A stretch of DNA of 8,886 nt from Alphaproteobacteria bacterium (lineage in GTDB: Bacteria; Pseudomonadota; Alphaproteobacteria; ATCC43930; CGMCC-115725): contig JAFAHP010000757.1 of assembly GCA_019237175.1 (NCBI GenBank), positions 1 through 8,886 of the forward strand, given 5' to 3'. Made by a program: the position numbers and the translations under genes. Positions 1-6,049 of the stretch are shown in pieces (position 1 is the stretch's first letter; each line of letters starts with the position of its first letter). The notes under the pieces are model-generated. The model was not told where the DNA came from. It made no database searches and saw only the letters and a list, made by a program, of their open reading frames with translations.

Positions 1-2001
1 GGCCGGGATGCCGGGCAGGCGATCGCCCGGCTGAACTTGGATATTCCCATCCGCGTCGGCGCCGGGATTGTTTGAACTCGACGCGGTAAAGCCGGTCTGG
101 AACTGCGCATCGATATAGGAATAGGCAAGCCAGGCGAGCAGGCGATCGGTCTTAAATTGCAGATTAACATCGATCCCCTGGCGCAGGGTAGATCCGACAT
201 TCTGAAAAAAGGCGCGGCCTTGGATCGGGCTGTTGACGAACAGAATGTCGTTGGCGAGGCTCGTGTGATAGTAAGCGAGATCGGCCGACAGCGTCGCCCC
301 GGGAAACGGGTGTAGCCGGCCGCGCAACCCCGCTTCGACCGTGTGCGCCACGACCTGCTGCAAATTCGGGTCGCCGACAAAAAAATTGGCGAGGCTGCAT
401 GGGCTTGCACCACTGGCGCAGGTCAGCTCCTCCGGGGTCGGGGCGCGGTTGGCTTCGGCATAACTGGCATAGGCGCTGAGCTCAGGCAGGAATTTCCAGG
501 TCAGCCCACCCGCCGGATTGAAATGGCCATAGCTGTGGTCGCCGCTCAGTGCCGTGCCAATTTGGTCACTGAGATCGATCTGTGCAAAGTTGTAACGGCC
601 GGCGGCATTGGCCGACAGCGTCGGGGTAACATCAAAGGTGTCGGTAAAGAACGCACCGTAATAGGCGTTGGAGATCGCCACCCTTATCGGCGCGATCGAT
701 CCGTCGGGCTGGTCGATTGTCACGCCGGGGCCGAAGAAAACACGACTGTCCGGCGTAATACCGCCAATCTCGGTGGTAGCCCCGAACAGGGTTTGCCCGC
801 CGTCAAAGCTTAAACCGGCGATCAGCTGGTTCGGATGGCCGAACACCGCGCGGCGATTGGTTACTTGCAGCGCCGCGCCATAGCCGTGGGTATTTGTCGA
901 TTGCTGGTCGAGATCGGAATAGGGACCGCCACTCAGAAAATCTGGGATCGGTTGGCCGTCACGCCCGATGGCAAAGATACCGGGGTTGACGCATAAAAAC
1001 CCCGATCCGTCGTCGCACGGAGTTGCGACGGGGACATTGCCGTTAGCCACCTTTTGGAGCAGATAATCGGCATAGATGTTGCCCTGCAATGAGGTATTGT
1101 CGGAGACCTGATAGCTGGTTGTCAAATTCACCTGCGTGTATTGGTTGGTGATCAGATTGGGCGCGGTGAATTGCGCGGCCGGATCGACGGCCAATAGCTG
1201 GACCGGGGAAGTCCCTGGACCGTTGAGCCGGTTGTTGGCGGCCATGACATTGACGTGAAGCTCGCCGCGGTCACCGCGCCAGCCGATATCGCCATAAAGA
1301 TTACCGAGATTGGAGGATTGCAGGTCGCGCCAGCCGCCTTCTTGCAACCCATTGAGAGCGAGGTAGGCAGCGGTGTTGCCGGTCTGGATGCCAGACTGCG
1401 CCTCGCCCTGATAGAGGTCGAACGAGCCCCCGAGCACGTCGACTTCGGCGCCACGATAGGTGAAGCCGTTCTTCATCTGCACCGCCAATGCGCCGCCGAG
1501 CGCGTTCAGACCAAACACCGGGTTCGACCCGACGAGATCCATCCGGTCGATCGCGATGCTCGGGATCAGGTCCCAATTCACGGTGTCGCCAAAGGGCTGA
1601 TTGAAGCGCGCACCGTTGATGTAGACCGCAAGCCCTTGGGGGGTTCCCTGCAATGGCGAAGCTTCGAAACCGTGATAGAACAGGCTCGGCTGAAACGGGT
1701 TACCCGATGCCTCACCGAGGGTCACGCCGGGAGCCTGCTGGTTCAGCGCGGGCAACGCTTGGGGGTAGCCGTTGCGGCTGATGTCCTGGGAAGTGAGAAC
1801 CTGGTTTTCTGCCGGCACCTTGGTTCGATCGACACCGGATCCGAGCAGCGGCGAGGCCGCGACCACTTCGACCGTCGGCAAGCTGATCGTCTGATCCGTT
1901 GCGGCCGGTGGGGTCGCCGGCGCCTGTTGCGCCGCCGCAGCGCCCGCCATCAGCGCCAACCCTGCCGCTGACATCGGCAATATGGCTCGAAGATCGGTCA
2001 T
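1..2001 (-). CDS. TonB-dependent outer-membrane receptor (3' end beyond window)
   Basis: This gene encodes a ligand-gated outer-membrane transporter energised by TonB-ExbB-ExbD. The frame is open from ATG at 1999-2001 to the left edge, 667 codons without a stop. Residues 1-24 form a signal peptide (MTDLRAILP, a hydrophobic Ala/Leu stretch, cleavage near AAAA|QQ). A TonB-box-like segment (LPTVEVVA) follows. The plug domain spans roughly residues 45-175, with typical phrases such as VYINGARFNQPFGDTVNWD, IDRMDLVGSNP and LNALGGAL. The remainder is alternating aromatic beta-strand sequence of the barrel. Family members usually run 700-780 residues, so about the last 80-120 residues, including the terminal strand, are missing. 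The start has GAGG at 2006-2009, four bases upstream, and gives a clean signal peptide. The ligand cannot be told from sequence; iron chelates are the default guess. No siderophore or TonB genes are visible nearby, and I found no convincing promoter or Fur box. Confidence 0.93.
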   Translation of the reverse strand, partial: MTDLRAILPMSAAGLALMAGAAAAQQAPATPPAATDQTISLPTVEVVAASPLLGSGVDRTKVPAENQVLTSQDISRNGYPQALPALNQQAPGVTLGEASGNPFQPSLFYHGFEASPLQGTPQGLAVYINGARFNQPFGDTVNWDLIPSIAIDRMDLVGSNPVFGLNALGGALAVQMKNGFTYRGAEVDVLGGSFDLYQGEAQSGIQTGNTAAYLALNGLQEGGWRDLQSSNLGNLYGDIGWRGDRGELHVNVMAANNRLNGPGTSPVQLLAVDPAAQFTAPNLITNQYTQVNLTTSYQVSDNTSLQGNIYADYLLQKVANGNVPVATPCDDGSGFLCVNPGIFAIGRDGQPIPDFLSGGPYSDLDQQSTNTHGYGAALQVTNRRAVFGHPNQLIAGLSFDGGQTLFGATTEIGGITPDSRVFFGPGVTIDQPDGSIAPIRVAISNAYYGAFFTDTFDVTPTLSANAAGRYNFAQIDLSDQIGTALSGDHSYGHFNPAGGLTWKFLPELSAYASYAEANRAPTPEELTCASGASPCSLANFFVGDPNLQQVVAHTVEAGLRGRLHPFPGATLSADLAYYHTSLANDILFVNSPIQGRAFFQNVGSTLRQGIDVNLQFKTDRLLAWLAYSYIDAQFQTGFTASSSNNPGADADGNIQVQPGDRLPGIPA

Positions 2002-2055
2002 TCAACCTCGACCAAGGGTGCCCCCCTTTCGCTATTTAGCCAGAGAACGGTCGGC

Positions 2056-2348
2056 GGTGCTTTCCTGATTTCGTCGGAAATCTTCCGACAGTTACGGCGC
2101 ATGCTCGGTCGGCTGAAGCCGATCACGATCGACCGCAATCACAGCACCCGCGACGAAGACGACGAGATCGTGGTGGAATTGCCGATAATGGCCATGGTAT
2201 GGACGAGCCAGACCGGATCGGCTACGGCTTGATCGGGATCGGTGAGCGGGCCACGGCAATGGGAGGCCGGTTAAACCTTTCCAACCGGTCGGGCACCGGT
2301 TTCACAGTCTCTGCCGTATTCCCCTGCCTGCGGGACCCGATCACGTGA
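2056..2348 (+). pseudogene. Remnant of a NarX/UhpB-type sensor histidine kinase
   Basis: I read this stretch as the decayed C-terminal part of a HisKA_3/HATPase_c sensor kinase. In one frame, 2074-2178 gives SEIFRQ then LRRMLGRLKP (2092-2121), like the segment after the phosphoacceptor helix (LRxLLxRLRP), and ends in DDEIVVE. In the frame starting with ATT at 2178, the sequence continues as IADNGHGMD (the ATP-binding G1 box, DNG at 2184-2192), GYGLIG (2220-2237), GERATAMGGRLNL and NRSGTGFTVSAVFP, ending at TGA 2346-2348. Restoring one A in the GAATT at 2176-2180 joins the two frames as EIADNG. About 60 residues expected between LKP and the DDEIVVE strand, including the N-box asparagine helix, are absent. 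Everything before about 2056, including the phosphoacceptor histidine and any sensor domain, is gone. The reading ends 25 bases before the response regulator, the usual kinase-regulator order. No functional kinase could come from it. Confidence 0.75.
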
Positions 2349-2373
2349 TGACGTCGAAGCAAACGGCGGAGCC

Positions 2374-2826
2374 GTGAAGATCTTGATCGTCGACGATCAC
2401 CCGATCGTGCGGGCAGGATTGCGGCGGCTGCTGGCGGGCGAAGTGGGGGCGGAAATTTGCGAATCGGCGGATGGGAAAACGGCACTGACCGCTTTCCGTG
2501 AGCAGCGGTCGGACGTGGTCATCCTCGATCTCAACTTGCCCGGACTCGGCGGGCTCGAAGTAATTTCGCAACGGAGAGCCACCGACCCTAACGCCCATGT
2601 GCTGCTCCTAAGTATGCATGACGACCCAATTCACGTCACCCATGCGCTGCAAGCAGGTGCCGCCGGCTACGTCAGCAAGCGCGCGCTACCGGACGAGATT
2701 CTCGCAGCGGTTCGACGTGTTGCGGTCGGGCAGACCTATGTTGAGCACAAGATCGCCGAGGAGGTCGTGTTTTCGAACATCCGCGAAGCGCCGCAGCCGC
2801 TGACGGGGCTGAGGTCGCGCGACTGA
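2374..2826 (+). CDS. Response regulator receiver domain, first half of a split LuxR/NarL-type regulator
   Basis: This is a 150-residue receiver (REC) protein, apparently the N-terminal half of a regulator cut by TGA at 2824-2826. The phosphorylation site is complete: acidic pair D7-D8 in VDDHP, phosphoacceptor D52 in LDLNLPG, S80 in LLLSMHDD and K102 in YVSKRAL. The linker ends in PLTGLRSRD, the beginning of a LuxR helix-turn-helix domain (compare family phrases like LTPRExE), so translation stops just inside that domain. Intact relatives run about 205-220 residues. The start is GTG at 2374, with GGAG at 2368-2371 only two bases upstream; it gives the canonical MKILIVDDHP opening. Its cognate kinase would have been the ruined gene just upstream. 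As it stands the product could be phosphorylated but could not bind DNA. It is either a dead gene or a stand-alone receiver. Confidence 0.8.
   Translation: MKILIVDDHPIVRAGLRRLLAGEVGAEICESADGKTALTAFREQRSDVVILDLNLPGLGGLEVISQRRATDPNAHVLLLSMHDDPIHVTHALQAGAAGYVSKRALPDEILAAVRRVAVGQTYVEHKIAEEVVFSNIREAPQPLTGLRSRD
2824..2826 (+). other. In-frame TGA that interrupts the response regulator
   Basis: The codon row GAC TGA GAA TTT TTG CGA links the end of the receiver ORF to the helix-turn-helix reading with no change of frame. The stop falls at a variable position in the first helix of the LuxR domain, where relatives carry residues such as Arg, Leu, Met or Gln. A single C-to-T change (CGA or CAG-like codons) or G-to-A change (TGG) would explain it. 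I did not recognise a selenocysteine hairpin after it. A sequencing error is possible. Confidence 0.8.
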
Positions 2827-2832
2827 GAATTT

Positions 2833-3030
2833 TTGCGACTCCTCGCAGATGGATGCACATGGCCTCAGATCGCCGATACGCGAGGTGTCAGTTACAAGAC
2901 CGCAGTGAACAGCTGCAGCCGCCTCAAGGCGAAGCTCGGAGCCACCAATACTGCGGATCTTATCCGTATCGCGATTCGATCGCGCCTCAGCGATCGTGAT
3001 GCCGATCTGCCGGCTTCGCCGTCAGGTTAG
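2833..3030 (+). pseudogene. LuxR/NarL helix-turn-helix half of the split response regulator
   Basis: This is the DNA-binding half of the response regulator and lies in the same frame as the receiver ORF, directly after its TGA. The reading EFLRLLADG, IADTRGVSYKTA, SRLKAKLGA and LIRIAIRS matches a full GerE/LuxR-type helix-turn-helix, ending at TAG 3028-3030. Counting through the TGA, the regulator would have 217 sense codons, the normal family length. Only one base separates the two halves from a continuous gene, for example CGA or TGG mutated to TGA. A TTG at 2833-2835 follows six bases after the stop and could in principle allow reinitiation, but it has no good ribosome binding site. The most likely status is an untranslated pseudogene part; a separately translated small DNA-binding protein is possible but unsupported. 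Confidence 0.72.
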
Positions 3031-3119
3031 AGGCGCCACGCGATGTGGCCAGTGCAGTGTGGCCTTGATCAACAGCGAAGGCCCAAATTCGTAACGACGG
3101 CAGCGCGGAGGGAAGGTGG

Positions 3120-3761
3120 ATGAAGCTCTACGGTTATTTCCGATCCTCAGCGGCGTTTCGCGTCCGCATTGCACTCAATCTGAAGGGCCTTGCTTATGAG
3201 CAAGCGGCGATTCACCTACGGCGCAACGACCAGGCCCAGCCGGAATATCGCAGGGTCAACCCGCAGGGTTTAGTGCCGGCAATCGAGATCGATGGACTTA
3301 CGCTGATCCAGTCGCTGGCGATTATCGAATATCTCGATGAGACCCACCCCGAGCCGGCGCTTTTGCCATCGGCACCGGCGGATCGCGCGCGGGTGCGGTC
3401 ATTGGCCGAGATCGTCGCTTGCGACATCCACCCGATCAATAATCTGCGGGTTTTGCGTTACCTCACCCATAGCTTTGGCCGTAGCGAGAGCGACATCGGC
3501 GCATGGTACAATCATTGGATCGACGGCGGCTTTCAGGCGCTGGAGGGGCTGCTCGGCTCGGATCCGCGCACCGGCCTCTTCTGTCACGGCGACCAGCCCG
3601 GGCTCGCCGACATCGCCCTTGTCCCGCAGGTGGTTAATGCCGAGCGCTATCGGCTCATCATGTCGCCTTACCCGACGATCGCGCGGATTTTTGCCGAGTG
3701 CATGAAGCTGCCGGCATTTGAGACCGCGCATCCCGACAATCAGCCCGACCACGAGCCGTAA
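3120..3761 (+). CDS. maiA: Maleylacetoacetate isomerase (zeta-class glutathione transferase)
   Basis: The enzyme isomerises 4-maleylacetoacetate to fumarylacetoacetate using glutathione, in the cytosolic homogentisate branch of tyrosine and phenylalanine breakdown. The 213-residue protein has the normal length. Its N-terminal thioredoxin fold carries the zeta-class active-site phrase S9-S10-A-A-F-R-V-R-I-A-L; bacterial members often have Ala where the mammalian enzyme has Cys. The cis-proline loop is NPQGLVP (47-53), and Q64-S65 is the expected glutathione contact. The alpha-helical C-terminal domain contains CDIHPINNLRVLRYL and the family phrase CHGDQPGLADIALVPQV. The start ATG has a strong GGAGGG at 3107-3112, seven bases upstream. 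Homogentisate dioxygenase and fumarylacetoacetase are not in the window, so the gene stands alone here. A related activity, such as maleylpyruvate isomerase, cannot be excluded from sequence. The gene converges on dsbA with a 4-base gap. Confidence 0.93.
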   Translation: MKLYGYFRSSAAFRVRIALNLKGLAYEQAAIHLRRNDQAQPEYRRVNPQGLVPAIEIDGLTLIQSLAIIEYLDETHPEPALLPSAPADRARVRSLAEIVACDIHPINNLRVLRYLTHSFGRSESDIGAWYNHWIDGGFQALEGLLGSDPRTGLFCHGDQPGLADIALVPQVVNAERYRLIMSPYPTIARIFAECMKLPAFETAHPDNQPDHEP

Positions 3762-3778
3762 GCGGCTATTGCTTACGG
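3756..3778. terminator. Hairpin shared by converging maiA and dsbA ends
   Basis: CCGTAAGC (3756-3763) and GCTTACGG (3771-3778) form a perfect 8-bp inverted repeat with a 7-base loop. The left arm carries the TAA of maiA (3759-3761), and the loop holds most of the TAG of dsbA (3766-3768). A hairpin forms in RNA from either strand, as expected for a bidirectional terminator between converging genes. Neither side has a T-tract, so intrinsic termination is uncertain; it could instead protect 3' ends. Confidence 0.45.
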
Positions 3779-4518
3779 AGGTCGGAAACCATCTCCTTCA
3801 GCGTATCGATGTCGGCGGCGCCCGGCACCACTTTGTCGCCGATCACGAATGCTGGCGTACCGTGGATGTCGAGCGTCTTAGCCAGCTTCAGATTGCTCTT
3901 TATGGCCTGGTTGATGTCGGGCGAGCCCATGTCACCTTTGAGCTTCTCGACATCCAGCCCGACCGAACCGGCGATCCGATAGACGGTATCGTCGGTAATG
4001 CTGCCCCGCGCTTCCATCATTGCTTCGTGAAAAGCGTCGTATTTTCCTTGCCGCTGCGCTGCGAGAGCGGCATGAGCCGCCGTCACCGATTCCGGGCCGA
4101 GAATCGGAAATTCCTTGTAAACGAGGCGAAGTTTCGGGTCTTGCTTCATCATCGCCTCGAGTGAAGGTTCTACTTGTTTGCAGTAGGGGCAGCGATAATC
4201 GAAGAACTCGACAATCGTTACATCACCCTGCGGATTACCGCCAACCGGCGTCGACGGGTCGCCGAACACCTCTTTCTTGTGTTCGGCGACTGCGCGTGAA
4301 GTCTTGACTTCGTCGTCTTGGTGCAGCTTATCCTCGGCTTGGCGCAATGCCGCGATTAGCACATCGGGGTGTTGCATCAGATAATCGTGGATGATCGACT
4401 CGATCTGTTGCCGTTGCAGCGGCCCACCGAGGTCGGCCGCCTCGGCCGTAAGCCCGCACCCGGCTACTGCAGCGAGCCCCCACAGCGCCAGAAGCGCGGA
4501 TTGCAGAGCAACCGGCAT
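3766..4518 (-). CDS. DsbA-family periplasmic thiol oxidoreductase (ScsC/Com1-like)
   Basis: This is a thioredoxin-fold protein that makes or rearranges disulfides in envelope proteins. The 250-residue reading has a hydrophobic N-terminus (residues 3-19), then a helical segment with IESIIHDYL and HPDVLIAALRQAE that resembles the N-terminal domain of ScsC-like proteins. The DsbA-like catalytic domain follows, with active site C110-P-Y-C113 (bases 4180-4191) in FFDYRCPYCKQ and the cis-proline loop GTPAF (Pro222). The start chosen is ATG 4516-4518, nine bases after the GGAG complement at 4528-4531. An ATG two codons upstream (4522-4524) also fits but sits only three bases from that site. The longer open frame back to 4803 overlaps the protease gene and is rejected. 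VAGC at residues 18-21 could be a lipobox, so the protein may be a lipoprotein; cleavage after AEA is the alternative. The signal region unusually lacks Lys/Arg. It lies 64 bases downstream of the M48 protease, probably in one operon. Confidence 0.9.
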   Translation of the reverse strand: MPVALQSALLALWGLAAVAGCGLTAEAADLGGPLQRQQIESIIHDYLMQHPDVLIAALRQAEDKLHQDDEVKTSRAVAEHKKEVFGDPSTPVGGNPQGDVTIVEFFDYRCPYCKQVEPSLEAMMKQDPKLRLVYKEFPILGPESVTAAHAALAAQRQGKYDAFHEAMMEARGSITDDTVYRIAGSVGLDVEKLKGDMGSPDINQAIKSNLKLAKTLDIHGTPAFVIGDKVVPGAADIDTLKEMVSDLRKQ

Positions 4519-4524
4519 CGTCAT

Positions 4525-4582
4525 CGGCTCCTTCGTCTGTACAATACCGCGGTTTCGGCGAAAAAGCGGCCGGTGGACCGGG
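4525..4582 (-). promoter_or_regulatory. Short leader between protease and dsbA with Shine-Dalgarno AAGGAG
   Basis: Read on the minus strand, this spacer ends in CGAAGGAGCCG just before the two candidate ATG codons of dsbA. The AAGGAG (4528-4533) decides between them: spacing is nine bases to ATG 4518 and three to ATG 4524. A short CCGG-N4-CCGG repeat followed by CCGCTTTTT lies after the protease stop. It is too weak to call a terminator, so read-through from the protease into dsbA is the simplest view. Confidence 0.4.
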
Positions 4583-5950
4583 TCAATCCGAACCCTCGAG
4601 TTCCTTCGCCTGCGAGTAGATGACTTGCGCACGCGCATGAGCGACGCTGCTTTTCGGCAGCAGATGCTCAGCTCGGACGGCTTGCGCCAACGCATTCTTC
4701 TTGTTGTCTGCGGCAAGCCCCTCTTCCGCCAATGACAGCGCTGCCATCCCGATCTGGTTATCACGGCCATAGGCCGTGGCGAGCAGATGCCATCCGTCGA
4801 CATCCTTGTCCTCGGTCCGCAATGCGTCGCTCAGATAAGCAATCGCGCGCTTGTTCTGCGCCGGATCATTGTTCTCGATATAGACTTGCGCCAATTCGAT
4901 CCGCAGCAGCGGCGCACCAGGATTGAGCCTCAATGCATCTTCATAAGGCTGAACCGCTTCCGAGATGCGCCCGTTTTCAAACAACATCTGCCCCTTCAGC
5001 TCGCGGAAATAAGGGTCGCGCGGGGCGTCGCGGATCAGTGCGTCGATGCTAGGCAGCGCCTTGTCGAGATCGGGCATCCGATAATATGCGATCGCGCGCG
5101 CATATCGCGCCAACACCGATCGATCCTGCTCGGGGTATTTCGCCAGGGTCGATGCGGGCGGTTCGGTGAAAGCGGCGGTTTTTGCTTGGCACCGCTTCAG
5201 CATCTCGACGTAGAGCGGCGGATCGGGATTGTTTGAATAAGGCGAGCGCTCAACATGCTCGCGGACATAATCGATCCGTTGCTGGGTGAGCGGGTGGTCC
5301 ATTAAATAGGGATCTTCATGCGTGCCGATAAGTAATTCTTCGGTTTGCAACTTTTCGAAGAATTGCAACAACCCGCGCGCCGATTGACGCGTCGCATCAA
5401 GATAGTTCATCGCCGCGTGGTCGGCGGTCGCCTCCTGGGTTACGGAGAAGCTCAGATAAGCTCGCTGCCCGACCCCGGCGGCTCCCAACAGTGCTCCGCC
5501 GCCGCCGCTGCCGCGGCTCGCGACTGTCGCCGCCACCGCCGCCGCCATCGCAAGGATTTCCTCGATGCTGGCGTTGTGCATGGCTTCGGCGCCTTTGTAG
5601 AGGTGGCCGCCGGCGATATGGCCGGTTTCGTGCGACAGCACCCCAACCAGCTGATTGGGCTTATCGGCACGCAACAGCAGGCCGGAGTTGATAAAGATGT
5701 TCTGGCCGCCGGCCACAAACGAATTGATGCTGTCATCCGAGACCAGATAGACGTGCAGGGCCTCGGGATCCAACCCCGCCGCCTTCCAGATCGGCGTCAT
5801 CATCACGTGGATGTCGGCTTCGATCTCGGTATCGCGTAACAGACTGACGCGATTGCCGGCACTTTCATCATGCGCGACGGCGGCTTCGCCGAGAGCGAGC
5901 ACGGCAACCAAGACCCATAAAATCGGTCGGACAACAGCGCGAAGAGCCAT
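4583..5950 (-). CDS. BepA-like M48 zinc metalloprotease with TPR repeats
   Basis: This is a periplasmic chaperone-protease of the BepA (YfgC) family, which in E. coli helps assemble LptD and other outer-membrane proteins and degrades stalled ones. The 455-residue protein opens with a signal peptide (R4 and R8, hydrophobic 9-22, cleavage near AVA|H at 26). The M48 domain follows, with zinc site H107-E-T-G-H111 (bases 5618-5632) and third ligand E173 in QEATAD. HPLTQQRI at 219-226 is the conserved segment whose histidine, in E. coli BepA, can cap the zinc. From about residue 280 to the end lie tetratricopeptide repeats, for example LKGQMLFENGRISEAVQPYEDALRLNP split across 334-361. The start ATG 5948-5950 has GAGGA seven bases upstream. 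An in-frame start 17 codons earlier (6001) is rejected because it has no such site and spoils the signal peptide. It follows rne after 99 bases and precedes dsbA after 64, on the same strand. Confidence 0.92.
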   Translation of the reverse strand: MALRAVVRPILWVLVAVLALGEAAVAHDESAGNRVSLLRDTEIEADIHVMMTPIWKAAGLDPEALHVYLVSDDSINSFVAGGQNIFINSGLLLRADKPNQLVGVLSHETGHIAGGHLYKGAEAMHNASIEEILAMAAAVAATVASRGSGGGGALLGAAGVGQRAYLSFSVTQEATADHAAMNYLDATRQSARGLLQFFEKLQTEELLIGTHEDPYLMDHPLTQQRIDYVREHVERSPYSNNPDPPLYVEMLKRCQAKTAAFTEPPASTLAKYPEQDRSVLARYARAIAYYRMPDLDKALPSIDALIRDAPRDPYFRELKGQMLFENGRISEAVQPYEDALRLNPGAPLLRIELAQVYIENNDPAQNKRAIAYLSDALRTEDKDVDGWHLLATAYGRDNQIGMAALSLAEEGLAADNKKNALAQAVRAEHLLPKSSVAHARAQVIYSQAKELEGSD

Positions 5951-5987
5951 GGTATGATCCTCAGAACGCCGCCGCAGCGCCCTGGGC

Positions 5988-6017
5988 AGGATAATTCGCA
6001 TCCGACCTAAATGCCAA
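5988..6017 (-). promoter_or_regulatory. Possible sigma-70 promoter for the protease-dsbA pair
   Basis: On the minus strand, TTGGCA (6012-6017; five of six consensus bases) stands 18 bases upstream of TATCCT (5988-5993; four of six). Transcription would begin near 5980, giving a leader of about 30 bases ahead of the protease ATG at 5950. It lies in the only non-coding gap between rne and the protease. Confidence is limited because such matches also occur by chance. Confidence 0.4.
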
Positions 6018-6049
6018 TTACCGCGTCGCGACGGCGGGCGAGCCGAGTG

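Noticed and set aside
343..813. Plus-strand open frames inside the receptor gene (also around 1255-1971)
   Set aside because: The minus-strand receptor frame runs unbroken through them with clear family motifs; the plus-strand products have no recognisable domain and are Arg-rich shadows.
2073..2089. Inverted repeat GTCGGAA-ATC-TTCCGAC as a regulator operator
   Set aside because: It falls in the kinase remnant, encoding SEIFR, and has only a single copy, so a chance palindrome in coding sequence is as likely.
3061..3102. Promoter for maiA (TTGATC, 17 bases, TTCGTA)
   Set aside because: The -10 element matches poorly, so it is not distinguishable from background.
4560..4582. Terminator after the protease stop (CCGG-N4-CCGG then CTTTTT)
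   Set aside because: The stem is only four base pairs with an offset T run, too weak to call.
4519..4803. Longer N-terminal version of the DsbA-like protein (345 residues)
   Set aside because: The extension overlaps the end of the protease gene, is basic low-complexity shadow sequence, and would bury the signal region; the strong Shine-Dalgarno sits at 4528-4533.
5345..5839. Plus-strand 164-residue open frame opposite the protease
   Set aside because: It lies antisense to the catalytic domain with HETGH; no domain or ribosome binding site supports it.
6024..6033. Palindrome CGTCGCGACG after rne as a terminator or operator
   Set aside because: There is no loop and no T-tract; such self-complementary CG words are common in GC-rich DNA.
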